Origin: Rubripirellula amarantea
GTDB taxonomy: Bacteria > Planctomycetota > Planctomycetia > Pirellulales > Pirellulaceae
DNA: 64,000 nucleotides
Assembly: GCF_007859865.1 (NCBI RefSeq)
Contig: NZ_SJPI01000002.1
Coordinates: forward strand, 1,322,721-1,386,720
Direction of reading: 5' to 3'
Part shown: in pieces, positions 1-7,924 of the stretch
How the letters are laid out: every line of letters begins with the position of its first letter
How positions within the stretch are numbered: position 1 is the first letter of the stretch
The notes under the pieces: model-generated
The model's input: the letters and a program-made list of their open reading frames with translations, nothing else
Database searches by the model: none
What the model was told of the DNA's origin: nothing
Position numbers and translations under genes: made by a program

Positions 1-3000
1 ACCGATGTTACGGAAAACGTCGTTGGAATCGGGATCATACGAGGCGCCTTGCAAGAAAGGTTGATAGAACGAGACTTGGTTGTCCGTCGACCAAGGGGTC
101 ACTGTCAGTGAATGAGCGAACGCTGCTGGATTCAAACTCCCGTCCTCGAGTCTGCCGGGCACTTCGACCACGGACACTTCCACCGCCGCGCCGGTCAACT
201 CACTGACGTCCACATTGACGTTAGGCGCATCGTAATCTCCCGAGAACTGCAAACGAAAACCGAGGACATCGCTGTCTAGAATTCGGATTTGCGAAACGGA
301 AACCGCAGTAGGACCGAACAATTCGTACGCCGCGTCGGTTATCGCAGCGAGCGGCGACTCCACAAAATCCTGGTGCGATACTTCTGCGGTTGCAACACCT
401 TCCTCGGTCGAGAAGCGAATCACACCACCGTCCGTTTGAGCGATATCGCTCGAAAAGAATACTTGCTGGTGCTCTGAAAACACCGGACGGAAGGTTTCAG
501 GATGGCTCGTCGCGATGTCGGCGAATAGAGAAAACGCACCAAGCCGATCGTCTTCACTGCGCAAATCTTCGTATTGAACCTCCAACTCAAAATACTGGCC
601 CGGCCGCAGCGTAGCCCTGCCATCACCATCAAGGATCGAGTCCCCGCCGATCTTCGCGTCCAAACTTAACGCGAGCAGTCCGTCGGCATCCGAAGTGACA
701 AAATCATCAATCGGCTCACCCGCTTCCAAAGCAGCCATGGCCGTCATGATTCGATTGACGTCAATAGCAGTAACTTCCCCATCGGCATCGACATCCGGGT
801 ACAAGACACCCACATACGGTCCTTGGGAATCGATCAACGGCAACAAATTCATGACTTGAATAGCATCAAGTGCCGAGACCATTCCGTCACCGTTGACATC
901 TTCTCGAAGCACTGCGTTGTGCAAACCCGCTGTGAAAGTTCCCGTGACAATGGCATCCCGGTCAGTAAAAACAAGTTCGGGCGTTACCAAACTGTCTCTA
1001 CCGTACAGGAGCACTGATTCGTCCCCTTCGTTGGCTTTCACTTCAAACTCAATCGCTTCGCTGATCCCCGTAACCTCGAACGGCAACGCCAACACAAAGA
1101 ATGGTTGAATGAATACACCATCATTGGACAGGCTAGGAACGCCTCCACCATCGGACACGACGGGGCCGATACCTCCCAATCGCGTCAAGAAAGTAGTTTC
1201 ACTGTACGAACCTTCAGTCAGGTCAGCGTAGAACGCTTCCCCTTGATTGAAGGTTGGACTTTCAAGAACGAGATTGAATCGAACGGCATCCGAATTGATA
1301 CTTCCGTCGCTGTTGCGAACGTCGATTTGGGTTGTCTCAGTCGATACATCAGCTAGAAAACTAATGAATTCAACGGTCAGCGGAGGCACATCTTGGTCAA
1401 TGAAAGAATCGCCGAGAAAGCGAATTCTAAAATTGAGGTTCCCACTGCTCGTTTCGTACTCGGTGACTGAAAACTCATCGACTTCAAATCCCATCGCCAC
1501 GAATGCACTTTCGAGCGAGCCAACTTTGTCGTCCGAGAAATCAGAGTACGCGATCGACACCCCGGTCCGACCCTCCATTGAAAATAGCAACTCACTTTCC
1601 TCGGTGGACTCGTCAGCCACTTCGCTGCCGATGGAGAGCAATTGCGTTTCAGTCATCAAAGGTTTTAGCGGGGCCTCTGCACTACTCATGATGTCGGCGA
1701 AGATTGCAAAGGCGCCGATTTCCTCATCCAACACGCGCAGGTCGTCGTAGTAAATTTCGAAGTTGAACCGATCACCAACCTTTGCGGAAAAGTTGCGATC
1801 CTCGTCAAGCAACGAAGTTCCATCTCGGGTCACATCGAGTTGAAGTTCAATGAGTTCGCCATTCCCCACCGACACGACAACCGTAGCGGTTGACTGCAGA
1901 ACTCCGTCGCTCACCTCGTACGTGAAGGTGTCCGTTCCGTTGAAACCAGTGGCGGGAACATAAGTGATATCACCATCTTCGAGAGTGACAGTCGCACCCG
2001 CGGCACTTTCGCCAACTCCGACCACCGTTAGCGTTTGATCATCCTCGTTTGGCCCGGCGCTATCGTTCGCCGTCAGCGACGATCCGGAAATAGTTAGCTC
2101 GGTGTCGGGCGTCGTCGACACGGCATCGTCGATCGCAACGGGGGTATCATTGACGGGCGAAACCGTTAGCGAGATCACTCCGGTTGCCGAACCGGACGCG
2201 TTTGAGACTCGATAAACAAAACTGTCGGAACCAAAGAAGTTCGAGTTCGGGTAGTACTGCACCGACGACCCATTTAAGAGGGTGAAACCAGACTCAGGCT
2301 CAACTTCGATGGCGTAAGTGTCGGGAATACCGCCGGTGACAAGCGTGGAAAGGTCGATCCCCGCAAACGCGTCCTCGACAAGAGTTAGGCTCTCGTTACC
2401 CGCCACCAAGTCAGATTCTGAAGCCTGAAAATCGAGAGTGATCCGTTCGTAGTTTCCACCAATGACTTGATTGGGGCCAAGTGCGTTATCAAGACCATAC
2501 AACGCGATAGGATGATCCGGCGACGCTGCCCGACCGACTTCAAATTCCACATCGTCGGCATCGGCAATGACTTCAAGCTCAATACTAAATGCGGCAAACG
2601 GTTGGACGAGTGTACCGTCGCTTGAGAATCCGCGGATGCCTTCACCGGTCGATAATCCGCCGACACCACCGATGCTTTGAAACAGACTCCCCTCATCGAG
2701 CGAATAGGTAGCGCCTTGCATCGGAGAATAAAACTCGGTCCCGCCGTTGAGCGTACGAGAGAACGAATTGATATTGAACTCAATCGCCGCCGGATTCACC
2801 GTCTCGCCATCGGACAAGAACGCCGCAGTCTCGACAACATCAGCGACAACCGATGCTCCGGTCAAACCACTTGTGTCGATCGTGACATTAGGAATGTCAA
2901 CCATCTTGTCGGTAAAGCGAAGCTGCAAACCAATCGCGTCTGCGCCTCGCATATCGATCCGGGTTACTTCAACGCGATCGGGTCCAAACCCAAGGCTTTC

Positions 3001-4716
3001 GAGGGCCGTTGACAGAGCGTCGCTAGGACTGATCTGAATGTCCGCCAAACTGACTTGGACTGTACCGGACTCGCCTTGCAACGCAACTTCGATGCTGCCT
3101 CCGCTGGCACTCCTGATTTCTTCGGAGAAGAAGATTTGCTGAGTTTCCGAAACGACAGGCCGGAACTTGTCGGGTTGCGATGCAGTGATGTCAACAAATA
3201 GCGAAAAGGCTCCGGAGCGATCCGATTCGGCGCGCAGGTCTTCGTAGAACACTTCCAGTTCGAAAATGTCTCCGACTTGTAACATCCCTGAGTTGCCGCC
3301 ATCCAAGACCGAGACACCGTCCTTGCGAGCGTCGAGTCCCAAGGCCAAAAGTGACGGAGCATCGGAGGTAACGAATTCGTCGATCGGCTCGCCATTGTCT
3401 AACGCGTCCAACGCGGTCATGACACGATTGGCATCGAGCGGTGTTACGCTGCCATCACCGTCGACATCTAGATACGGCGCAGCAAACGGAGATCCGACCG
3501 TGCCGATCGCAGGCAGTTGGTTGGTGACCGCTAGAGCATCAGCCAACGAAATGGTTCCATCGTCATTCACATCCTCACGGAGCACAGGATTCTGAGCGAT
3601 CGGGTGAGATGCAACGAACGTGCCGGTGACCACTGCGTCCTCATCAAGCAGAATAAAGTCCGATGCCAAAGCCTCGCTCTCTCCATAAAGCAGAATAGAA
3701 GAGGCAGTCGAGCTAGGTCCGACTTCAAACTCAACGTCAACGCCCGTCGCGACAACCTCGACCGGAAGTCCTACGACGAAGAATGGTTCGACAAAGACTC
3801 CGTCATCGGATAGTCCTGGAATACCCAACCCAGAGGTATCCGCCAGACCTAAACCGCCAAGTCCCACAAGAAAGTCCGTTGAGTTGTAGGCACCTTCGTT
3901 GACGAACTTGTAGAAGTCTTCCGAATTGTTGAAGGTCGGATTCGCCGTGATCAAGTTGTATTGAATCGCATCAGAATTGACCGACCCGTCGGCAAGTCTG
4001 GCGGGAACTTCGTCAACGCTTGAGTCCGCGTCGACACCAAAGCCAATCAGATCAACCGAAAGCGGGGGAACGTCAACGTTGTAAAAATCCTCGCCCAAGA
4101 AACGAATTTGATAAGCAAGGTCCGCAACGCTCGTAGAGACTTGCTCAACGGAGAATTCCGAGGAATCAAAACCTAATCCTTGCAGCGCATTACCAAGAGC
4201 GTCCACGGCATCGCCTGCGAAATCGTCATAAGCAATCGTCGATGAACCGCGTCCATCCATCGAAATCAATATTTCAGAAGACGATCCACCGCTACCGGGA
4301 TCGTCGATGAACAAGAATTGAGTCTCCGTGAGCAGCGGTTCGACGGGAGCGTTTTCAATGCTGCTTGAGATGTCCGCGTAAACGGAATAGGCACCCAGCC
4401 GGTCGTCAAAGACCCTCAAGTCGTCGTAACGGATCTCAAAGTCAAAGCGGTCGCCAACGTTCGCCGTGAACGCGCGATTGGAATCCAACAAAGACGTTCC
4501 ATCACGAGTCACGTCGAGCTGCAGTTCCAACAATTCACCAACCGCCTCTGCCTGACTAGGTGGAGTCTCGAACACAAGTCCACCCGTTCCGACATCCCCG
4601 GCAAAGAGCCGTTTCTGTTCAAGCGACTCAAACATCATTCGTCGACGAACTTGGCGGTTTGGCTTGTGTGCGAAAGGCTTGCCGATCGAAGAACGGCGGG
4701 ATGTGGACCTAGGCAT
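1..4716 (-). CDS. Large secreted multidomain protein with dockerin-like modules (C-terminus outside window)
   Basis: About 1572 codons are open to the window edge, so the C-terminus is missing. The ATG at 4716 is preceded by AGGTG seven bases upstream. The N-terminus is basic and then reads RRRMMFESLEQKRLFAGD, the planctomycete extracellular-protein motif (Planc_extracel type), so export is likely. A block then follows: a beta-rich domain starting LQLDVTRDGTSLLD, a dockerin-like module with paired calcium loops DVNDDGTIS and DVDGDGSVT (about 3590-3420), and a second related domain starting LGLDARKDGVSVLD. Two cadherin/VCBS-like domains come next (about 2400-1880; GFNGTDTFTYEVSDG). The whole block then recurs: LQLDVTRDGTSLLD at about 1850, calcium loops DVNGDGMVS and DVDADGEVT (about 905-728), and another related domain. 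A surface, adhesive or scaffolding role is inferred. No catalytic domain was recognised. Confidence 0.85.
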   Translation of the reverse strand, partial: MPRSTSRRSSIGKPFAHKPNRQVRRRMMFESLEQKRLFAGDVGTGGLVFETPPSQAEAVGELLELQLDVTRDGTSLLDSNRAFTANVGDRFDFEIRYDDLRVFDDRLGAYSVYADISSSIENAPVEPLLTETQFLFIDDPGSGGSSSEILISMDGRGSSTIAYDDFAGDAVDALGNALQGLGFDSSEFSVEQVSTSVADLAYQIRFLGEDFYNVDVPPLSVDLIGFGVDADSSVDEVPARLADGSVNSDAIQYNLITANPTFNNSEDFYKFVNEGAYNSTDFLVGLGGLGLADTSGLGIPGLSDDGVFVEPFFVVGLPVEVVATGVDVEFEVGPSSTASSILLYGESEALASDFILLDEDAVVTGTFVASHPIAQNPVLREDVNDDGTISLADALAVTNQLPAIGTVGSPFAAPYLDVDGDGSVTPLDANRVMTALDALDNGEPIDEFVTSDAPSLLALGLDARKDGVSVLDGGNSGMLQVGDIFELEVFYEDLRAESDRSGAFSLFVDITASQPDKFRPVVSETQQIFFSEEIRSASGGSIEVALQGESGTVQVSLADIQISPSDALSTALESLGFGPDRVEVTRIDMRGADAIGLQLRFTDKMVDIPNVTIDTSGLTGASVVADVVETAAFLSDGETVNPAAIEFNINSFSRTLNGGTEFYSPMQGATYSLDEGSLFQSIGGVGGLSTGEGIRGFSSDGTLVQPFAAFSIELEVIADADDVEFEVGRAASPDHPIALYGLDNALGPNQVIGGNYERITLDFQASESDLVAGNESLTLVEDAFAGIDLSTLVTGGIPDTYAIEVEPESGFTLLNGSSVQYYPNSNFFGSDSFVYRVSNASGSATGVISLTVSPVNDTPVAIDDAVSTTPDTELTISGSSLTANDSAGPNEDDQTLTVVGVGESAAGATVTLEDGDITYVPATGFNGTDTFTYEVSDGVLQSTATVVVSVGNGELIELQLDVTRDGTSLLDEDRNFSAKVGDRFNFEIYYDDLRVLDEEIGAFAIFADIMSSAEAPLKPLMTETQLLSIGSEVADESTEESELLFSMEGRTGVSIAYSDFSDDKVGSLESAFVAMGFEVDEFSVTEYETSSGNLNFRIRFLGDSFIDQDVPPLTVEFISFLADVSTETTQIDVRNSDGSINSDAVRFNLVLESPTFNQGEAFYADLTEGSYSETTFLTRLGGIGPVVSDGGGVPSLSNDGVFIQPFFVLALPFEVTGISEAIEFEVKANEGDESVLLYGRDSLVTPELVFTDRDAIVTGTFTAGLHNAVLREDVNGDGMVSALDAIQVMNLLPLIDSQGPYVGVLYPDVDADGEVTAIDVNRIMTAMAALEAGEPIDDFVTSDADGLLALSLDAKIGGDSILDGDGRATLRPGQYFELEVQYEDLRSEDDRLGAFSLFADIATSHPETFRPVFSEHQQVFFSSDIAQTDGGVIRFSTEEGVATAEVSHQDFVESPLAAITDAAYELFGPTAVSVSQIRILDSDVLGFRLQFSGDYDAPNVNVDVSELTGAAVEVSVVEVPGRLEDGSLNPAAFAHSLTVTPWSTDNQVSFYQPFLQGASYDPDSNDVFRNIG

Positions 4717-4849
4717 AATGGCACCTATCGATGGAAGACGTCTTGATAATGGCAACTATTGTAGACAACGGGGGCCCCCCAATGGTGCGTCAGGGGCATC
4801 CGCTCGTCAAAAGAACAAACTGGCCGGCCCAAGGCACGATGCCGCCCTT

Positions 4850-4875
4850 TTCGCTAACCCTGTTCGCTAACCCTG
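4850..4875. repeat. 13-bp direct repeat, two copies
   Basis: Two exact adjacent copies of TTCGCTAACCCTG, followed by a partial third copy (TTCGCC). Seen directly in the sequence; no function is apparent. Confidence 0.8.
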
Positions 4876-4920
4876 TTCGCCAGCGTGGCTTCGCCATGAT
4901 TGCCCAAGCGTTGGGTTTGG

Positions 4921-4965
4921 GACGCTTAAGTTTCGGACGCTAAGGTTTCCGACGCTGGAATTTCG
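4921..4965. repeat. 15-bp imperfect tandem repeat, three copies
   Basis: Three adjacent units, GACGCTTAAGTTTCG, GACGCTAAGGTTTCC and GACGCTGGAATTTCG, lie in the divergent intergenic region. They may be a regulatory array or a replication-slippage product; the sequence alone cannot decide. Confidence 0.75.
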
Positions 4966-5171
4966 GATCGAACGCGTCATGTGAAAATGAGCGGGTCATG
5001 CCAATCGAAATCCCAGCCGCCCGGTGTGTTGCAGTTCTTGAGTCGATAAACCATTGTCAATCTTGGAACTGACAGCTACTCTTGAGTGCTGACGCTGACG
5101 AATCGTTCGTCACCACGCGTCCCCTTCGAGGGATTTGCGGCCGCTTGCAGCCTTTTTTCTGCTAAAGAGCC

Positions 5172-6428
5172 ATGACACTGGATATCTCTTCAAATACAAC
5201 CGATTCCGACGCCGTCGACTCCAATCGTCCGCGTCCTTCTCATTCGGACATCTTGGCCAACGCAGGCCTATCGACAAAGTCAGTTCACGCGGGTGAACCA
5301 AGACAAAAAGCAGGCGGGTCAATCAGTGCTCCGATTGTGACCGCTTCGACGTTCACCTTCGAATCCACTGACGATCTGCTTCGCTTTGTCGAAGGACACG
5401 AAGACCGTCCGGAGTATGGTCGCTACGGCACGCCCAACGAAAAAAGCGTCGAAGCAAAGCTAGCCGCCCTCGATGGTGCCGAAGAAGCGATTCTTTATAG
5501 CAGTGGCATGGCGGCTATCGTCGGCTTGTTGATGACCAAACTAAGCGCTGGTGATGAGATCGTATTCTTTGACCAGTGTTACCACCGCAGTCGTGAGTTT
5601 TGCGCAAAGCATCTCGCTCGTTTCGGCGTCGTCACGCGACAAGTCCCCACCGGAGACTTCGCCGCGATGGAAGCCGCGATTAACGAGAGCACGAAGATGT
5701 TGGTGAGCGAATCGCCAACCAATCCTCATTTGACGGTCGTTGATCTCGAAAAATTTGTGGCGGTGGGCAAAGCTAACGAAGTTGAAACGTTGATCGACGC
5801 GACGTTGGCGACGCCGTTCAACATCCGCCCGATTGAATACGGCGTTGATTACGTGCTTCATTCGGCCACCAAATATCTTGGCGGTCACAACGACTTGCTC
5901 GCCGGATCGATTTGCGGATCCAAGGAACAACTCGAACCCGTTCGCAAATTGCGGGGAATTCTCGGCAGCGTGAATTCCTCCCACAATCTGTACTTACTCG
6001 AACGTGGGCTCAAGACGTTCGAACTTAGGATGCAGCGGCACAACGAAAATGGCCAACGGATCGCTGAGTTCCTGGAAGCCCATCCCCGAGTCGAGCGTGT
6101 CTATTATCCGGGCCTTGCGTCTCATCCGACTCACGCGACGGCGGCTTTGCAAATGCGGGGCTTCGGCGGGTTGATCACATTCACGATCAAGGACGCTGAT
6201 TGGAAAGAGACCTCTCGCGTGGTTGATGCCGCTCGCATCCCACGGATCGCGCCGAGTTTGGGCGGTGTGGAATCGTTGATCGAGCAGCCGTTGGTGATGA
6301 GCTATTTTAGCTGTACACCGGAAGAGCGAATCCGTTTTGGTATCGCCGACAACATGATTCGTATGTCCTGCGGTATCGAGAACGCCGAAGACTTAATCGC
6401 TGACTTAAAGCAGGCGCTCGACGCATAG
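5172..6428 (+). CDS. Cystathionine gamma-synthase-like PLP enzyme
   Basis: 418 residues of the Cys/Met-metabolism PLP family. It would make cystathionine from cysteine and an activated homoserine ester on the route to methionine, in the cytosol. Visible family landmarks are the YGRYGTPN segment near residue 82 (phosphate-binding Tyr/Arg of the neighbouring subunit), SGMAA at 111-115, Asp209 that would bind the pyridine nitrogen, and HSATKYLGGHND with the PLP lysine at 234. The wording of several blocks (YGRYGTPNEKSVE, ESPTNPHL, LIDATLATPFN, HNDLLAG) resembles plant cystathionine gamma-synthases more than enterobacterial MetB, which is an impression from memory. The first 30 residues are variable. 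It is followed 294 bp downstream by a second enzyme of the family. An O-acylhomoserine sulfhydrylase activity cannot be excluded. Confidence 0.85.
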   Translation: MTLDISSNTTDSDAVDSNRPRPSHSDILANAGLSTKSVHAGEPRQKAGGSISAPIVTASTFTFESTDDLLRFVEGHEDRPEYGRYGTPNEKSVEAKLAALDGAEEAILYSSGMAAIVGLLMTKLSAGDEIVFFDQCYHRSREFCAKHLARFGVVTRQVPTGDFAAMEAAINESTKMLVSESPTNPHLTVVDLEKFVAVGKANEVETLIDATLATPFNIRPIEYGVDYVLHSATKYLGGHNDLLAGSICGSKEQLEPVRKLRGILGSVNSSHNLYLLERGLKTFELRMQRHNENGQRIAEFLEAHPRVERVYYPGLASHPTHATAALQMRGFGGLITFTIKDADWKETSRVVDAARIPRIAPSLGGVESLIEQPLVMSYFSCTPEERIRFGIADNMIRMSCGIENAEDLIADLKQALDA

Positions 6429-6722
6429 GCGCTCGCTGTTTACGGCATTTTCGCACACCGAATATAGCGTGGTGCGGAAGTGGCACACGTGACGCTTGAT
6501 CGAGAGTAGTTGGTTCACGGTCATGCGCAGCCGGCCATGTTAGGAACGAGCCGCTTTGCATCAGTATCCCCGGGGCAGTGGGCGGAACCGTTGACGCTTT
6601 GTCGCCGGCCCAACATGTTCAATACAGCCCCACCGAATCCGATTTCATTCCCAGCGATTTGCCTGCCGTCTTGGTCCCAGACATCAGCCTGCTAGCCGCT
6701 CATCTCCCTTGATTCAACCACC

Positions 6723-7877
6723 ATGGCTCAATCTGATCATTCCTTTCGCACACGCGCCATTCACGTCGGCAACGAAGTTGATCCTTCCACCGGTGCCGTC
6801 GTCCCGCCGATTCATCTCGCCAGCACGTTTCGCCAACCTGGTGCTGGCGAATGGGGTGAGTTTGATTATTCCCGCAGCGGCAATCCCACACGAACCAACC
6901 TGCAAACGACCTTAGCCTCGCTCGAAGGCGGTTGCGGAGCTTTGGCTTTCTCGTCAGGCATGGCGGCGATCCACTGCGTCACGATGCTGCTTCGCGCAGG
7001 CGATCATGTCATCGCGGGTTGTGACCTCTACGGTGGCGCGTACCGTTTGCTGCATCAGATTTGTGACCGTAGCGGAATCACGGTCACGCTGGTCGACATG
7101 ACCGACGTCGCTGCGATCGAAGCCGCAATCACCAAGCAGACGAAACTGATCTGGGCGGAAACGATCGGCAATCCAAGGTTGAGCATCCCCGATTTATCCG
7201 CCATTTCAGCAATCGGAAAGTCTCGGGGCATCTTAACGGGAGTCGACAACACGTTTGGCACACCCGCGTTGATTCGCCCGCTCGAACAAGGCATCGATAT
7301 CGTCATGCATTCGGCGACCAAATACCTTGGCGGCCACAGCGACTGTCTCGGCGGAACCCTTGCGGTCGCCGATGAAACGATATTGAAGGATCTTTACTTT
7401 GTACAAAATGCCACCGGTGCGGTTCTGGATCCGTTGAGTTGTTTTTTGGTTTCGCGAGGACTCAAGACTCTCGAATTGCGAATTCGTGAACAATCCAAAA
7501 CAGCAATGGCACTATCGCTTTGGTTGCAGGGCCATCCCAAGGTCCGCAGCGTTTTGTACCCCGGCTTACCATCGCATCCCCAGCATGATTTGGCCAAGCA
7601 GTCGTTCTGCGACAATTTCGGTGCGATGGTCACCTTCGAACTCGACGCAACCGAGCGAGAAACGGCGAAGGTTTGCGAATCCACCAAGCTGTTCCACCTT
7701 GCCGTTAGTCTTGGCGCGGTAGAATCCTTAATCGAACAACCCGCCACCATGTCCCATGCCTCTTATGCACCTGAAGACCGAGCCCGTTTTGGAATCACCG
7801 ATGGCCTCATCCGCCTTTCGGTTGGACTAGAATCGGTGGAAGATCTTCAAGCCGATCTCGCCCAAGCGATTGGGTAA
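6723..7877 (+). CDS. Cystathionine gamma-lyase-like PLP enzyme
   Basis: 384 residues of the same PLP family as the gene upstream. The YSRSGNPTR motif (49-57), SSGMAA, Asp175 and HSATKYLGGHSD with the PLP lysine at 200 are all present. The GNEVDPSTGAVVPPI opening is typical of cystathionine gamma-lyase / MetB-like enzymes, which cleave cystathionine to cysteine, 2-oxobutyrate and ammonia. Next to a gamma-synthase, it suggests forward and reverse transsulfuration are encoded together. The ATG follows a CAACC leader without a clear Shine-Dalgarno sequence. Substrate choice (lyase, synthase or methionine gamma-lyase) cannot be settled from motifs. Confidence 0.83.
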   Translation: MAQSDHSFRTRAIHVGNEVDPSTGAVVPPIHLASTFRQPGAGEWGEFDYSRSGNPTRTNLQTTLASLEGGCGALAFSSGMAAIHCVTMLLRAGDHVIAGCDLYGGAYRLLHQICDRSGITVTLVDMTDVAAIEAAITKQTKLIWAETIGNPRLSIPDLSAISAIGKSRGILTGVDNTFGTPALIRPLEQGIDIVMHSATKYLGGHSDCLGGTLAVADETILKDLYFVQNATGAVLDPLSCFLVSRGLKTLELRIREQSKTAMALSLWLQGHPKVRSVLYPGLPSHPQHDLAKQSFCDNFGAMVTFELDATERETAKVCESTKLFHLAVSLGAVESLIEQPATMSHASYAPEDRARFGITDGLIRLSVGLESVEDLQADLAQAIG

Positions 7878-7924
7878 GCAAGTACTTGACCTAAAGTACT
7901 TGGTGCAAAGTCCCTCAACCCCTT

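Larger units (their letters stand above)
4717..5171. other. Intergenic region with short tandem repeats
   Basis: This 455 bp gap separates two divergent genes. No gene with convincing coding character was found. It holds two small repeat tracts, annotated separately, and must contain the promoters for both flanking genes. No riboswitch could be recognised upstream of the cystathionine gamma-synthase gene. Confidence 0.6.

Noticed and set aside
4664-4943. Plus-strand small frames at the divergent gap
   Set aside because: They overlap the start of the minus-strand secreted protein and the tandem repeats; no coding signal.
6481-6496. Sigma-54-like TGGCACA-CGTG-ACGCT upstream of the cystathionine gamma-lyase gene
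   Set aside because: GG-GC spacing fits, but the -12 half is poor, it lies about 240 bp from the start, and no activator dyad was seen.
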